A DNA stretch of 64,000 bases, from assembly GCA_964016985.1 (NCBI GenBank), contig OZ024823.1:130840112-130904111 (forward strand), in the 5' to 3' direction. The notes beneath the pieces are model-generated. The model was not told the origin of the DNA and did no database searches. It worked only from the letters and a program-made list of their open reading frames with translations. Positions 10,341 through 21,339 of the stretch are shown one piece after another. Position 1 is the stretch's first letter. Each line of letters opens with the position of its first letter. This DNA comes from Anodontia alba. Its lineage: Eukaryota; Mollusca; Bivalvia; Lucinida; Lucinidae. The position numbers and the translations under genes are program-made.

Positions 10341-11640
10341 AAGAATAACAATATCACAATGTAAATTTAAACTGTTTATCCAGTGATTACCTAGCTTGCA
10401 AGGGAATTATTTTCATTTAAACCCCATCTTTGCTTTCTCTGTGTAAGGGGACTAGATTTCCGCCACGTTTGTACAAAGGATACACTTTTTATGACTTCTT
10501 GTTTAGTTTATAGTTCATAAAGACTCTTTTGAAAAAGGGATCCACTGTAAAATGAAAGTGTGTATCCTAATAAGGCGAAAATTATCAGAAGGTTGTCTCC
10601 TGAGGTTAATAGGGTACAGAAATGCCATAACTGTTTCGCATGCTTTTGTAGCTGGTGCATATTGATCTTCATTTGAATATATTAGTTGCCACTATCGATT
10701 TCAGAAATAGGGTGCATGCTGTCCACAATTTTATAGTAAACTTTCTTACGTAATTCATTGACTTGACATAGGGCATAGCCGGTTAATCGCCGTTTGTAAA
10801 TTTTATTCACTAACGAGAGAAACAAAATCAAGTTCTAAATCATTTACAAATATGTGAATAAAGGTGTAAGAAGCGAGGCTGACAGCTGAGGTTTTATTTA
10901 TCCAAACTAAGATACCATCTTGAATTTTGTAGAGCCATCACAACTCAATGAAGCATATACTGACACTTACCATTTAGCTCCTTACAAAAATGTGCTTTGT
11001 TCTAAATTTTGTTTAAAACATCAGTGAAATAGCTTTTGTTTAGACCTGCCTAATTATATTACAAGCCGACAAATTGGACACAAGTACTAAGTAAGATCAC
11101 AACTTAATAATAACATTTGCGAATACCATCTTAATTATACAGATCAGAGTTTCGGTCAGCTAAGGACAAGCGACTTGGTTAGAAAGTCTTCAACCACATG
11201 TGGCTTAAACGAGTTTAACTAATAAATGTTACCGCGATTTTGGTGCATTAAAGTGCGACAGTTGTTTACACCGGTGCATAATTTACTGACCGTTACCCTT
11301 CTACCAGAATTCAAATATAACCTGCACGTGAAAATGAATTTACTTGTGGAAATTCTGACTGGTGTGTGTCGTATGGTTTATACACTCCAGACCTATAAAT
11401 AACTATAATTGTAATCCATCCATTTAATAGACCGAATGATGTGATGGCGTGGTGGAGAATAAAGATTTACGCCCTTTCATCATTTCACCAGAGGCGTTTG
11501 TTTGTGCACGTAATTTAATGACTTGCTCTTCAAAGATTGCTTAGGGCCGTTAGAAAAGATTTGCTAATTATCTTCTCTTTGCCAATGGATCAATTGAATA
11601 TCATCATGATTTGGTGTTTAACTCTTCCACTGCCACAGGC
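10341..11640. other. No gene seen; unique-looking intronic DNA
   Basis: AT-rich sequence with weak family G-like words at about 10440-10620 (GGGGACTAGATTTCCGCC, AAAAAGGGATCCACTGTAAA). I find no exon with matching splice sites on either strand. Confidence 0.4.
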
Positions 11641-11657
11641 GATAATAATAGGCTTTT

Positions 11658-11722
11658 GCAAACAGCATAGATCCAGATGAGACGGGCTCAATGAGCCGTC
11701 TCATATGGATCTACGCTGTTTG
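11658..11722. repeat. Foldback element, family D variant
   Basis: GCAAACAGCATAGATCCAGA / TGAGACGG pairs with CCGTCTCATATGGATCTACG / CTGTTTG around GCTCAATGAGC. Confidence 0.85.
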
Positions 11723-12010
11723 ACATTCAGTCTTTCACCTTTACATATGAAAGTCTTTCCAAACGATAGTTTGTTGAAATAAAAAAAGCAAACGACAAAT
11801 GTCGTCTGAAATTTGGCACCGAAAGTTCGGGACGATGCATGAGCATGAAATCAGTAGGGACGGCTCATTATGCGAGAATATCAGGCAGGAATCAGCCACA
11901 AGTGTGCGCGAGATGCTCTAATTGCCTCGCCACATATTGGCTTTACTTACGTTCAAAGCCATGGCCATTTTCTACACGAGAGGTTTAACACACCCGCCAT
12001 GCATTAAAAA

Positions 12011-12230
12011 GCCTAACACCCGTCTGATTGGCCAAGCTGATAGAGCAAGTGCCTCCGGATCAGGAGGTTTGGGTTGAATCTCCAGCTGTGTCATATCTAA
12101 GAATTTCTGAAATTAGTACCAATTGCTTTGTCTTGACGCTCAGCATTAGGTAGAGGAGCTATGACTGGCCATACCGGTGACAGTATAATATGGCTAGTGG
12201 TAGTATCACGTAAATGCGACTAGGGCGTAA
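12011..12230 (+). repeat. tRNA-derived SINE-like element (type 3)
   Basis: The head at about 12024-12095 has an A-box-like TGGCCAAGCTGATAGAGC and a B-box-like GGTTGAATCTC with tRNA-like spacing, followed by about 130 bases of body (TATGGCTAGTGGTAGTATCA). No clear 3-prime tail or target duplication was found, so the limits are approximate. Confidence 0.45.
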
Positions 12231-12539
12231 AGTTGCAGTGGAGTAAAGGGGCGTCAGTTTCCATTGTCACATCCAGACATCGTCGCGACATTACTGAAAG
12301 TCTATTGACAATGTCGTTTACACTTATCTCAAACAATCAAACGCCAAATAGTGCAATTGCCACAGGACTGTATTGCCTGCAAGAAACTAATCCAGCAGGA
12401 CAAGCCGTAGTTTAGTCCTCTAATCATATAAATAGGGCTCATTCATTCTTAACCAAAACATAATTTTTTCCAACTTAATTTACCTATTTTGCCATGAATT
12501 ATTCTTATATGCATATTTACGGACCGAGGTCAAAAAGAC

Positions 12540-12839
12540 ATGTCAATATCCTTAGTACAGATCGACCAAACTGCCCAGTCGGTTTGACTTTTACATTTAA
12601 TATTTACTGTAAATTTTAAGGCATGACAGTCACAAAATATTGCGTTTCACGTGATACAGCTATTCGCTCACCTGTCCAGGTCAATACCTTTTTATACAAT
12701 AAACGTAATGTTATAAATTTTACAATCGAAAGGTCAAAGGGATGATACAGTTTGGTCGGCCTATGTACCACAAACTGACCAGTCACTTTGACCTATGGAT
12801 CATAATATAAGTTAATAGGCCGACCAAATTGACCTGTCG
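12540..12839 (-). repeat. Satellite array, inverted segment
   Basis: Sequence such as TTTCACGTGATACAGCTATT / CGCTCACCTGTCC and GGTCAATTTGGTCGGCC-type words is the reverse complement of the ~170-bp units at 13740-14810. The array therefore reads in the opposite direction here. Confidence 0.6.
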
Positions 12840-12852
12840 CCTTGACCTTTTG

Positions 12853-13470
12853 TTTGTTTGTGTTGAGGTTTTACGGCCCAGTCAACCCAATGGTCATGTC
12901 GAGCGCGATCAGTTTACCTTACCACACATTTACTAGGCAGGCTAAGTCCTGCCGGCCTCGGTGGCTCAGTTGGATGCGCCGTCCGACTGGAGACCAGGAG
13001 GTCGCGGGTTCAACCCCCGCCGAGGTCGGCAACATTCTTTCGTGGAGATTGATCATGAAATATTTTCTACGGTCATTCTCTCCCTTCCGCTGATTCAAGA
13101 AGGGCAGTTGTCAGTTTCTGGCGAAAGAATGTGCACAGTACTGGTTAACCGCTTAGAGGACTAAGCCTGCCCAGTAAACGTGTGGTTAGGTAAACTGACC
13201 GCGCTCGACATCACCCCATTGGGTTGACTGGGCCGTAAAACCTCAACACAAACAAACAGGCTAAGTCCTCTAAGCGGTTAACCAGTATTGTGCACATTCT
13301 TTCGCCAGAAACTGACAACTGCCCTTCTTGAATCAGCGGAAGGGAGAGAATGACCGTAGAAAATATTTCATGATCCACAAAAGAATGTTGCCGACCTCGG
13401 CGGGGGTTGAACCCGCGACCTCCTGGTCTCCAGTCGGACGGCGCATCCAACTGAGCCACCGAGGCCGGTA
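12853..13470 (-). mobile_element. tRNA-derived SINE (outer copy), interrupted by a second SINE
   Basis: Minus-strand SINE with its tRNA-like head at 13470-13391 and tail (TTTGTTTGTGTTGAGG on the plus strand) at 12853. It is flanked by a perfect 13-bp target duplication CCTTGACCTTTTG at 12840-12852 and 13471-13483. It is interrupted at 12951-13256 by another SINE of the same family in the opposite direction. Such SINEs depend on a partner LINE for mobility (family knowledge). Confidence 0.85.
12951..13256 (+). mobile_element. tRNA-derived SINE (inner copy), 306 bp
   Basis: Full-length element. The 80-base tRNA-like head (12951-13030) starts GCCGGCCTCGG and ends CCGAGGTCGGC, with an A-box-like TGGCTCAGTTGG and a B-box GGTTCAACCCC. 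A roughly 225-base body follows, ending in CCTCAACACAAACAAA. A perfect 13-bp duplication CAGGCTAAGTCCT lies at 12938-12950 and 13257-13269. The internal A and B boxes would form an RNA polymerase III promoter. Confidence 0.9.
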
Positions 13471-13483
13471 CCTTGACCTTTTG

Positions 13484-13718
13484 ATTAGAATATTTATAAT
13501 TATTTAGAAAACTCTGCATTCCACGTGAGACAGATATTCACTTACCTGTGAATGCAGTACCTATATACGCAGTTAACATATAATAATAAATATTCTAATC
13601 AAAAGGCACTTGACCTTTTGATTAGAATATTTATAATTAAATGTTAACTGCGTATATAGGTACTGCCTTTACAGGTAAGTGAATATCTGTCTCACGTGGA
13701 ATGCAGAGTTTTCTAACT
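13484..13718. repeat. Long palindrome at the satellite inversion point
   Basis: The left arm 13508-13606 (AACTCTGCATTCCACGTGAG / ACAGATATTCACTTACCTGT) is the near-perfect reverse complement of 13612-13718. The axis is near 13608 in AAGGCACTTGACCTT. Satellite units read leftwards to the left of the axis and rightwards to its right. Confidence 0.85.
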
Positions 13719-14810
13719 GTCACACCTAAAGTGTACAGTGGACGCATCCTAATGAATATTAAATGTAATGGTCAAAGTAACAGGTCAATTTGGTCGGACT
13801 AAACTGCGGTGGACGTGTCCTAATGGATATTAAATGTAAAGGTCAAAGCGATAGGTCAATTTGGTCGGACTAAACTGCGTAAACAAGTATTATTTGTACA
13901 GGTAAGCGAATATCGTTTTCACATGGAACAGAGGATTTTCTGTCTGTCACGCCTAAATTGTACAATGGACGTATCCTAATGAATAGTAAATGTAAAGGCC
14001 AAAGTAACAGGTCAATTTGACCAGATTATACTGCGTAAACAGGCGTAGCCCCTATATGACCGTTGCCCGGCTAGGTTAAAAATCTGACGGATTGACTGAC
14101 AGGTCAATTTCGTCGGACTATACTGCGTAAACTGGTATAACCTTCACAAGTAAGCGAATATATCTCATATGGAACACAGGTTTTCTGACGGCCACGCCTA
14201 AATTGTATAATGGACGTATCCTATTGAATAGTAAATGTAAAGGTCAAAGTGACAGGTCAATTTGGTCAGACTTTACTGCGTAAATAGGTATTACGTACAG
14301 GGAAGCAATACTTGTCTCACATGGAACACAAGTTTGTTTAGACTATCCTGCGTAAACAGGTATTACTTGTACAGGGAAGCAATACCTTTCTCACATGGAA
14401 CCCAAGATTTTCTGACTGTCACGCCTAAATTGTACAGTGGACGCATCCCGATGAATAGTAAATGTAAAGGACAACATGACAGGTTAGTTCGCTTACACTA
14501 CATTGCGTAAACAGGTATTACTTGTACAGGTAAGCAATACCTGTCTCACATGGAACACAAGATTATCTGACTGTAACGCCTAAATTGTACAGTGGACGCA
14601 TCCCAATGAATAGTAAATTAAAGGTCAAAATGACAGGACAGTTCGCTTAGACTATCCTGCGTAAACAGGTATTACTTGTACAGGGAATCAATACCTGTAT
14701 CACATGGAACACAAGATTTTCTGACTGTCACGCCTAAATTGTATGGTGGACACATCCTAGTGAATAGTAAAAATATTATCAAAGCGACAGGTCAATTTGA
14801 TCTGGAAACT
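13719..14810 (+). repeat. Satellite array, ~170-bp degenerate units
   Basis: About six units share GACAGGTCAATTTGGTCGGA, CTGCGTAAACAGGTATTACT, TGTACAGGTAAGCAATACCT, CTCACATGGAACACAAG, TCTGACTGTCACGCCTAAAT and GTGGACGCATCC. Some units are truncated or rearranged (14280-14350). Short open frames here are artefacts. Confidence 0.8.
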
Positions 14811-15188
14811 AAATACTATTGTTAAAGTTTATTTAGGACATCACAAAAAAATGACTGTTCTAAGGACATTGCTGTTGTTTGAGAGGTGACTGTTCACGGA
14901 GGTTCCACTGTATTCATAAATCTAATCATAAGTTTTATTTTAGTTAATGTGACTACTCTTTCAAAAACACAGCAAGCAACAATGACCCTTATTCTTACAT
15001 AAATAAAACCCTGACATTATTTCTTTTGAATATTCAGTTGGACTAAAATTTAAATCAGGCCTCATTTTCTTAGAAATTTAAAAATTTCTTAAAGATATCA
15101 AGAATACAATTTCAAAACATTATGTGTCAGTTAGATGACAGTTAGGGCACTGATGTTTTACAAATCTGCATTATATAGCAACAGATAC

Positions 15189-15247
15189 CTTGACAATTGG
15201 ATCCACCATAACCAGGGGCACAGACGCTTTTATAGGCCGTCTTTGCT
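15189..15247 (-). CDS. Putative exon: end of EMI/EGF-type domain
   Basis: A 59-base exon on the minus strand. The acceptor is strong (TTCCTGATTTTTTTTTCAG) and the donor is CAAG|GTATCT. One base completes the first codon and one base is left over (entry phase 2, exit phase 1). It encodes AKTAYKSVCAPGYGGSNCQ. The C-x2-GYxG-x2-C motif is the hallmark of the end of EMI domains and of EGF modules. Entry phase 2 matches the exit of the exon at 16070-16159, and the exit phase matches the entry of 8922-9089. With three neighbours agreeing in phase, this is the best-supported exon of the minus-strand gene. Confidence 0.65.
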
Positions 15248-15339
15248 CTGAAAAAAAAATCAGGAAACTTGGTACACTTGGAAGGTTTTCTACTATTGTT
15301 ACAAGGGAGACAAGTTTATTAACTTTCTAATTTCCTTCC

Positions 15340-15485
15340 TTCTCACTAAGCTCCTTCTGAAAATGGATTTTCGCTAAAAGGAAAGTATATCTTCCCAAGG
15401 GGAGCACATTCTTTCCTTTCAGGGTAGACTCCTTTTCAGAATGGTGGTCATTCTGACAGAGTTGTCTTCCATGAAAGTGTATCCA
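15340..15485. repeat. Foldback repeat, family G
   Basis: CTCCTTCTGAAAATGGATTT, AAGGGGAGCACATTCTTTCC and GGGTAGACTCCTTTTCAGAA form an imperfect inverted repeat shared with other G copies. Confidence 0.6.
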
Positions 15486-16069
15486 TTACCCTTAAAATAG
15501 ATATGTTGATTTCTTTGAAAAAGAGATTTTTTCAAATGCATTTTATTAAGACAGATCCCTTCACAGAATACCTTCTTCTTCTTTGACCTTTTAACCATCT
15601 GAACAAATCATGCAGATTTTGATTTACCTAGAAAATAGGGTTTATTATTTCCAAGCGTGCATGATCTGCTATATATATCAATTTGCTGCCATTTATCCCA
15701 CCATACTACTCGTTTAAGAACGTTTAAGAAATCTATTAAACCATTTCAGAACTATGATCTTTAGTATAAGGTGACCGTTTACGATATAAAATTCTAGAAT
15801 TCTAGTGACATATTCTGTTCTATATCGTGACGTGTTAAATTCAAGTTTTCTATCGCCATGTAAAATAGCACCTTCACCTATGCAGAATGCTGTAGAATTT
15901 GGCCCCTATCAGAATAAACTGCACAATTATTACTACGCACGTCTATGTATCTATGGTAGCCAATTTGTGCCATTAGACGAAAAACCAAAAAGACGCCATA
16001 CAAGAAAAAATAAATAAAAAAAAAGAAACAAACAAACAAACGAGCAAACGAGCAAACCATAATAATTAC

Positions 16070-16159
16070 CTTCTAGAATATTTAGTTGACTTCCACCAGC
16101 TTCCTCCAGTACGCTCCAGAGTATAGGTCGTGTATGCTACCGTCTGCCACTTGGTTTCT
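16070..16159 (-). CDS. Putative exon: EMI-like domain, second half
   Basis: A 90-base exon on the minus strand with acceptor TACTTTTTTTTCTAG and donor AGAAG|GTAATT. One base completes the first codon, 29 codons follow, and two bases remain (phase 2 on both sides). It encodes ETKWQTVAYTTYTLERTGG then SWWKSTKYSR. Joined to the next exon it gives an aromatic-rich stretch leading to AYKSVCAPGYGG. This resembles the second half of an EMI domain (repeated Y..Y before C.PGY.G..C), as in emilin/MEGF-type secreted or surface proteins. The alternative is another extracellular domain. No signal peptide exon was found upstream. Confidence 0.6.
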
Positions 16160-16299
16160 CTAGAAAAAAAAGTAATTAACCTAAATATGCAGGCACTTTA
16201 ATGGGAACGAATATGCCCTGTAGATTTTCTGCCAATTTTAAAACGGTAAAAGCAGCTTTGATCACTTCCTGGTTGCTTACGTGTTCACCAGGCACCTTC

Positions 16300-16440
16300 A
16301 GAAAAGGAATCTACACTTAAAGGAAATAATTCGCTCACATATTCTTTCCTTTTTAGTAGCCTTCTTTTCAGAAGGGAGGAAAATAATTCTGACTGAGTTA
16401 CTTTCTCTAAAAGTGTATCGATTTCTCTTAATGAATACAA
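16300..16440. repeat. Foldback repeat, family G
   Basis: CTTCAGAAAAGGAATCTACA / CTTAAAGGAAATAATTCGCT and AGTAGCCTTCTTTTCAGAAG. The same words recur in the other G copies. Confidence 0.6.
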
Positions 16441-16683
16441 TTACTCCTCAATATATAGTATATATGCAAGAAATGTCTGGATCTACAAGTACATAAAATT
16501 TATTGCAACAGAAAGAATAATATATTGATATTACTTTTTGGGGGAGTCAGTATACAATTTGCCACAAGCCACAAGTAATAGTTTTGAAATCTTTAAACTT
16601 GAATTAGCTTGTCTTTCATTTCATTCACATATGAACAAATTTTCACTGGCATATATGAACTGGGCCGGGGCATAGAAAGATTC

Positions 16684-16960
16684 ATCACGAAAACATGCCT
16701 ATATAATTCTGACCCCCTTAAACCCCACTTTTATATAGTAAAACTGGGGTGTAGGGGGGTATACCTTATTTTTCCTATTTCTACTCAGAAACATAGATTG
16801 TGGGTACTCGTTAGAACCGCCTCGATGAGGCGGTTCTAACGAGTACCCACAATCTATGTTTTGAGCAGAAATATGAAAACTACCAGAATTTTTCATCTGA
16901 AAGTTTTCATTTTTTGGTGATAAAATACTCAATATATTTGGATAGGCGTGTTTTCGTAAT
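16684..16960 (+). mobile_element. Family H foldback MITE, copy 2
   Basis: Forward, 277 bases, ATCACGAAAACATGCC to GGCGTGTTTTCGTAAT. The core hairpin is almost perfect (GAACCGCCTCGATGAGGCGG). Confidence 0.9.
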
Positions 16961-17287
16961 GGCATGTGCGCTCTGCGACGATTTAGATCAGCCTGTACAT
17001 CCGCGCAGTTTTCGCTGTCTCAAGCCTTATTTACTCTGAATAATCAGCGATAATAAATGAGAATGTCGCCTGCAACAGCTTTACACAAACAGTTAATATA
17101 TTGAGTTGTTGCAATTTATTGCATCTGCAAAAGCAAGGTTTGTTAAACAGCAGTTACTCCATATCAGTTTTAGATGAAATCTGTAAATTTCAATTAGTAT
17201 GTTGAGCATTTCCAGTGTTTATAACTTTAAACCCAGGCAGAATATGGGCAACATGAAGAAAAATTGGGTCCATAGCTACCCATTTAG

Positions 17288-17352
17288 CGCACAACAAAGA
17301 CTCTGATCAGACTGAGCATCTGCCTAGTCTGATCTGAGTCTGCGCTGTGCGC
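17288..17352. repeat. Foldback element, family D
   Basis: GCGCACAACAAAGACTCTGA / TCAGACT pairs with AGTCTGATCTGAGTCTGCGC / TGTGCGC. Confidence 0.85.
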
Positions 17353-17629
17353 ACATCTTTTTTGTTGGTTTTGTCATGAGGGGGCTCATGTGGCTACCCT
17401 CTCTTATCTAGAGCTATGGGCCGTCATTGCCTGGTTACAAAATCATTGGATAGTGTAGATTATATTGTCAAACATACACTGCCCACAGGCTGATCAGACT
17501 GCGCTGCTTGTATGACATAATGTCCATTTTCAAATGGTGATACAGATTTGTTTGTTGATCGGACATAGTCTTTAAACATTTACGGAATAATATAGGCCGC
17601 AACGTAAGAAAACGTACCTTCTAGCATAT

Positions 17630-17690
17630 GCGCTCAACGAAGACTCAAATCAGCTTGCGCATCCGCGCAATCTGAGCAGAGTCTTCTTTT
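17630..17690. repeat. Foldback element, family D
   Basis: ACGAAGACTCAAATCAGCTT pairs imperfectly with AATCTGAGCAGAGTCTTC around GCGCATCCGCGC. GCCGCAACGTAAGAAAACGT upstream is the usual outer end of this subfamily. Confidence 0.75.
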
Positions 17691-17728
17691 TCCGCATCAA
17701 GAAACTTAGCATCTTTGGCTATCAGAAA

Positions 17729-17796
17729 TGCGCCCAGTGAAGATTCAGATCAGCCTGCGCAAATGCGCAGGCTGATCTGAATCTTCACTGGGCGCA
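17729..17796. repeat. Foldback element, family D (near perfect)
   Basis: TGCGCCCAGTGAAGATTCAG / ATCAGCCTGCGC pairs without visible mismatch with the right arm, loop AAAT. It is one of the cleanest hairpins in the window and so probably young. Confidence 0.9.
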
Positions 17797-18893
17797 CATG
17801 TCCGAAAGTACATTTGCTGACGTACCGTTTCCTATCATACGACTTGTCTGGGATAGTATCGTAATTAATTCAGTTTAAAATTTATTATATTGCCAAAAGC
17901 AAAACGGAAGGTTTGTTAAAACTCAGTCATCCCATTTAAACTGAATATGGTTACTTTAAGGCTTTTGTCCAGTTGTGACGTTCAATTTATATTTTAAGAG
18001 TTTTTAATGCAAACAAAAAAACAAGCGGACAATATACTACGCATCAAATTAACAACATGAATAATTAAGTATTCATAATTGGGCGATTAAAAGCATATTT
18101 AATTATTTTTCAGTGCCCAAATTCTTCTTTAGCGTAGGTAATTCATACGCTAAAACTATTTCATTTATTTTTATTTTTATTTACACATTATTTTCTGTTG
18201 GCTGAAACGGTATTTTATTTGTTTATATACAAAAAAAAATCTCATTTGGACATTTAGCTGATGCCAAAGGTAGCTATATTTGGACTCTGTCCATAATAAC
18301 CACTTTTAGGGATTGGATTTGAACAAGGCGTGGGTGAGGCCCATTTAGAACTTAGGTTCAGTTCTCATCAATAAATTTAATTTCATACCAAGCATGGAAA
18401 TATTTGAAGGGTTGACCATTTATCATAGCTATAATGGGGTAATCGTATAATATTACTCTGTTTTCTCGATGAAAACGTATTATGCGCAACGTGGGAAAAA
18501 GTCTCATATGCCATATGCAAACAGCGAAAGTCCTGGGGTGGTATTTATAAAGCAATTTAAGATAAGATTTTGACTTAAGTTCTCTCTTAACTCTAAGATT
18601 TTCTTAAGTTTCTGCTTAAATCTAAGAAATTCTTAAGTCGTATTTATAAACCCACTTAACCCTTAAGATCACTTAAGATATGTCTTAACTTTAAGATAGG
18701 TCCGGAGGTGTCTTAAATTTCTTAGATTTTTCTAAGAAATTTCTTATCTTATTTAAGAGAAATAAAATGGCCGCCAGATTAATGCAGTCGAGAATATAAC
18801 CACCAAGAAACGTTCTTTTTCACGATCTATACTGAATTGTATTAGTCAAGATGTTGATCCTTACGTTGTTTTGCTAGATCCGCATAAAAGGAT

Positions 18894-18897
<4 letters not shown>

Positions 18898-18932
<35 letters not shown>
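18898..18932 (+). repeat. Poly(A) run of about 35
   Basis: An unbroken A tract inside an open frame (18871-19074) whose lysine run is an artefact of it. Confidence 0.95.
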
Positions 18933-18933
<1 letters not shown>

Positions 18934-19604
18934 CGTGACGTTTTCCTGTTTCCGCTGAAGGATGACGTATGGATTTTGACAAAATGCTTGTGTGATTCGA
19001 TAGCGGCTACGATTCGGGCTTCCAACAAACATGATGTGTTGACATTGTACAGATTTAGACTAGTTTGGATCTAGTTATTGCAGCCTATTGGTAAGTCGGT
19101 AAATCTTTCAATCAGACGTTTTTTTTTTTAAAAGCAAGTAGCAGCTTCCTGAAAATCGACCATATAGATCTATCATCTCACAGGCCAACATACTCTCCCA
19201 AAAATAAATGTGGAGATACGCAGAAAAGGTCACAACCACGGAATCAGCTCTCCCAATGTACCAATAAAGGGTATACTTATATAAAATGATGATACAAAAT
19301 TGCAAATCTCTAGTCTAGTTCTGGGAATTGATCAATTCTTGAATATTAAACACCTTGGGGGAAAACAGAACAAACAAATGAAAACAGAATGCACAAAAGA
19401 AGAGGGATTGGCCAAAGGCAGTCACATAGCTGCAGGGGTTTGAAGAACATGCCAATTTATTTTCAGAGAATGGGACAGCTATTGGCCCATGTTAATTTAC
19501 ATCCTGCTTCTGATCATTACCTTAGGTGGGTTAGGGGATAAATTTAGAATCCTTAGAGTGCCAATCAGCCAATCAGAACCACAGAAGATGACAGTTTTTT
19601 TTGT

Positions 19605-19735
19605 TTTGTTTTTTGTTTTGTTTTCCTGAGGAAATGAGGCCTGCCATTTTATGCCATCTGTTTGCCTAGAAGATGATTCACATGAAATGCCAAGGCTTAT
19701 TTTCTGTGAAAAATAATAAATGTTATCTACTACAA
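19605..19735. repeat. Foldback element, family E (degenerate)
   Basis: CCTGCCATTTTATGCCATCT on the left and CACATGAAATGCCAAGGCTT / ATTTTCTGTGAAAAATAA on the right, ending in TGTTATCTACT. The hairpin is much eroded. Confidence 0.45.
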
Positions 19736-20634
19736 TTTTGATTGGTGCCTTCAGGGTCAGTAATTAAAAAAAAATGGTTAGGCCATTAAGCAGTAATCCA
19801 GCAACAAAGGCACTGTTCTGCAATAATATTATGCTTTTAATGTGGTATGTATATTCTAAAATATAAAAAATGTTTTCTCTAAATGCTGTATGCATGCAGA
19901 ATGCAGATCAGATCAAGAGCACTTATAATTACATTAAATAGTGGGTAACATGCCTAACCAAGATCACTACTACTGCTACTTTACTTTATTATGAAAACTA
20001 AATACATTATCAGTGTTATCATACATTGCAAAACAAACAGCAGATGGCTTTCTTCATTTAATATTATGACAGGCTTCTTTACCCAATCAGGGCAGTCAAC
20101 CAAAAAAAAATGTGTTTATAGGGTAACTGTACCCTACCTAATTTTCCAGGTGAGCCATGTTTTCTTAAAAGGAAAAAAAGGAGCAGTTTGATATGGGTCT
20201 ACACTGTTTGCTCTGACCTAATCTAAATATTTAGCATTAATATAAAAGCCAAATAACACCAGGAGGGAAAAAAAAAAAAAAAAAAAAAAAGGTAGGTTTC
20301 ACAAAAAAATTCAGGTTGAGTATGGTTACCCTAAACACATTTTTTTATTTGGCCTTGCTTTAATATGGTACAGAGTCCAATAAATACATAATTCTGTATT
20401 AAAATATTTGGAAAAAAAAATGTCCATACATGTACCTACCTCTTCCTTACATGTTACCCTAAACATGCACACACATTTTTATTTGCCTGAAGATCAAGTA
20501 TCAGGCTGTTAATAGAGACCTAAATCAGATCAGGAATAGAGTAGTATACATTGTAAATACTGTATTATGACACATTTGAGCAGATAGTGTAAGCCTAGAT
20601 CAGATGATTGTTTCTTTATACTGCATCATATCAT

Positions 20635-20700
20635 GTGTGTATAACAGACCCAGATCACATCAGTGGCAGTCTGCAGAGGGTCTGTAATGTTTGCTATTCC
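20635..20700. repeat. Foldback element, family D (degenerate)
   Basis: ACAGACCCAGATCACATCAG and GGCAGTCTGCAGAGGGTCTG / TAATGTTTGCTATTCC keep the D arms with several changes. Confidence 0.55.
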
Positions 20701-20899
20701 ACCTGACCAGCACATTTCTAGTAGTGCGTCCTGTTTAGTGTTTATCATATTTGGACAGTTTTATCCTCATTTACCACATTATTTAAGGGGTGGTTGGGTA
20801 TGGCAAAGGTGTTGTGTATCTTATGCACTGGGGTGTCCAACTGATATTGGCTTACAGTATGACAAGGCTTACTATCCTTATATGCAGGTAAGGGTAGAG

Positions 20900-21003
20900 A
20901 GGAATGTTTTTATTTCTTCTGTTTCTTCCCTTTCTTCCCTGTCCCTCTCTTTCATCTTCCCTACTATCTCTTCTGTCTCTTCTGTCTCTTTTGTTCCTTT
21001 CTC
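20900..21003 (+). repeat. Polypyrimidine tract (T/C-rich, about 100 bases)
   Basis: Almost pure pyrimidine, with TTCTTCCC and CTCTTCTGTCTC words. The minus-strand frames rich in E/R/K over it are low-complexity artefacts. Confidence 0.85.
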
Positions 21004-21055
21004 TGGGGGATGACAAAAAATGACCCACAAGGGTTTTTTCCCCTCCATATGAGTA

Positions 21056-21145
21056 TCCAAAGCATGTTTTGTTGTGGGTACTCATTAGAAGCATGTCATC
21101 ATCTAATGAGTATCCACAACATATATTTTGTTTGGGAAGTAAGAA
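21056..21145. repeat. Foldback element, family F (deleted core)
   Basis: TTTTGTTGTGGGTACTCATT / AGAAGCATGTC pairs with CATCTAATGAGTATCCACAA / CATATATTTTG. The GC-rich core is replaced by ATGTCATCAT. Confidence 0.75.
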
Positions 21146-21339
21146 ATATGTCAATTTTTGGCCAAGTAACAGCTCTTGGTTTGATCAGTTGATTTTTAAT
21201 TTGTCTGTGGACTTGTCCCTGGACAAGTAACATATTGATACTTCAACAACTCTGATTTCAGAAATATAATCATATCCAGTTAATTTCCATATTTATGTCC
21301 CCCTACCATGGGGGGAGGGGGTCATATTGTTTTTAGTGC

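Noticed and set aside
12951..13030. A tRNA gene with A and B boxes
   Set aside because: The same head occurs at 13391-13470, 25711-25790 and 27864-27943, always fused to the same body with target duplications. The anticodon stem does not pair well. It is a SINE head.
12961..13164. Protein frame MAQLDAPSDWRPGGRGFNPR and its copies
   Set aside because: It is the translation of the SINE head on either strand; the frame is repeated at every SINE copy.
20852..21154. E/R/K-rich minus-strand proteins
   Set aside because: Low-complexity translation of the polypyrimidine tract.
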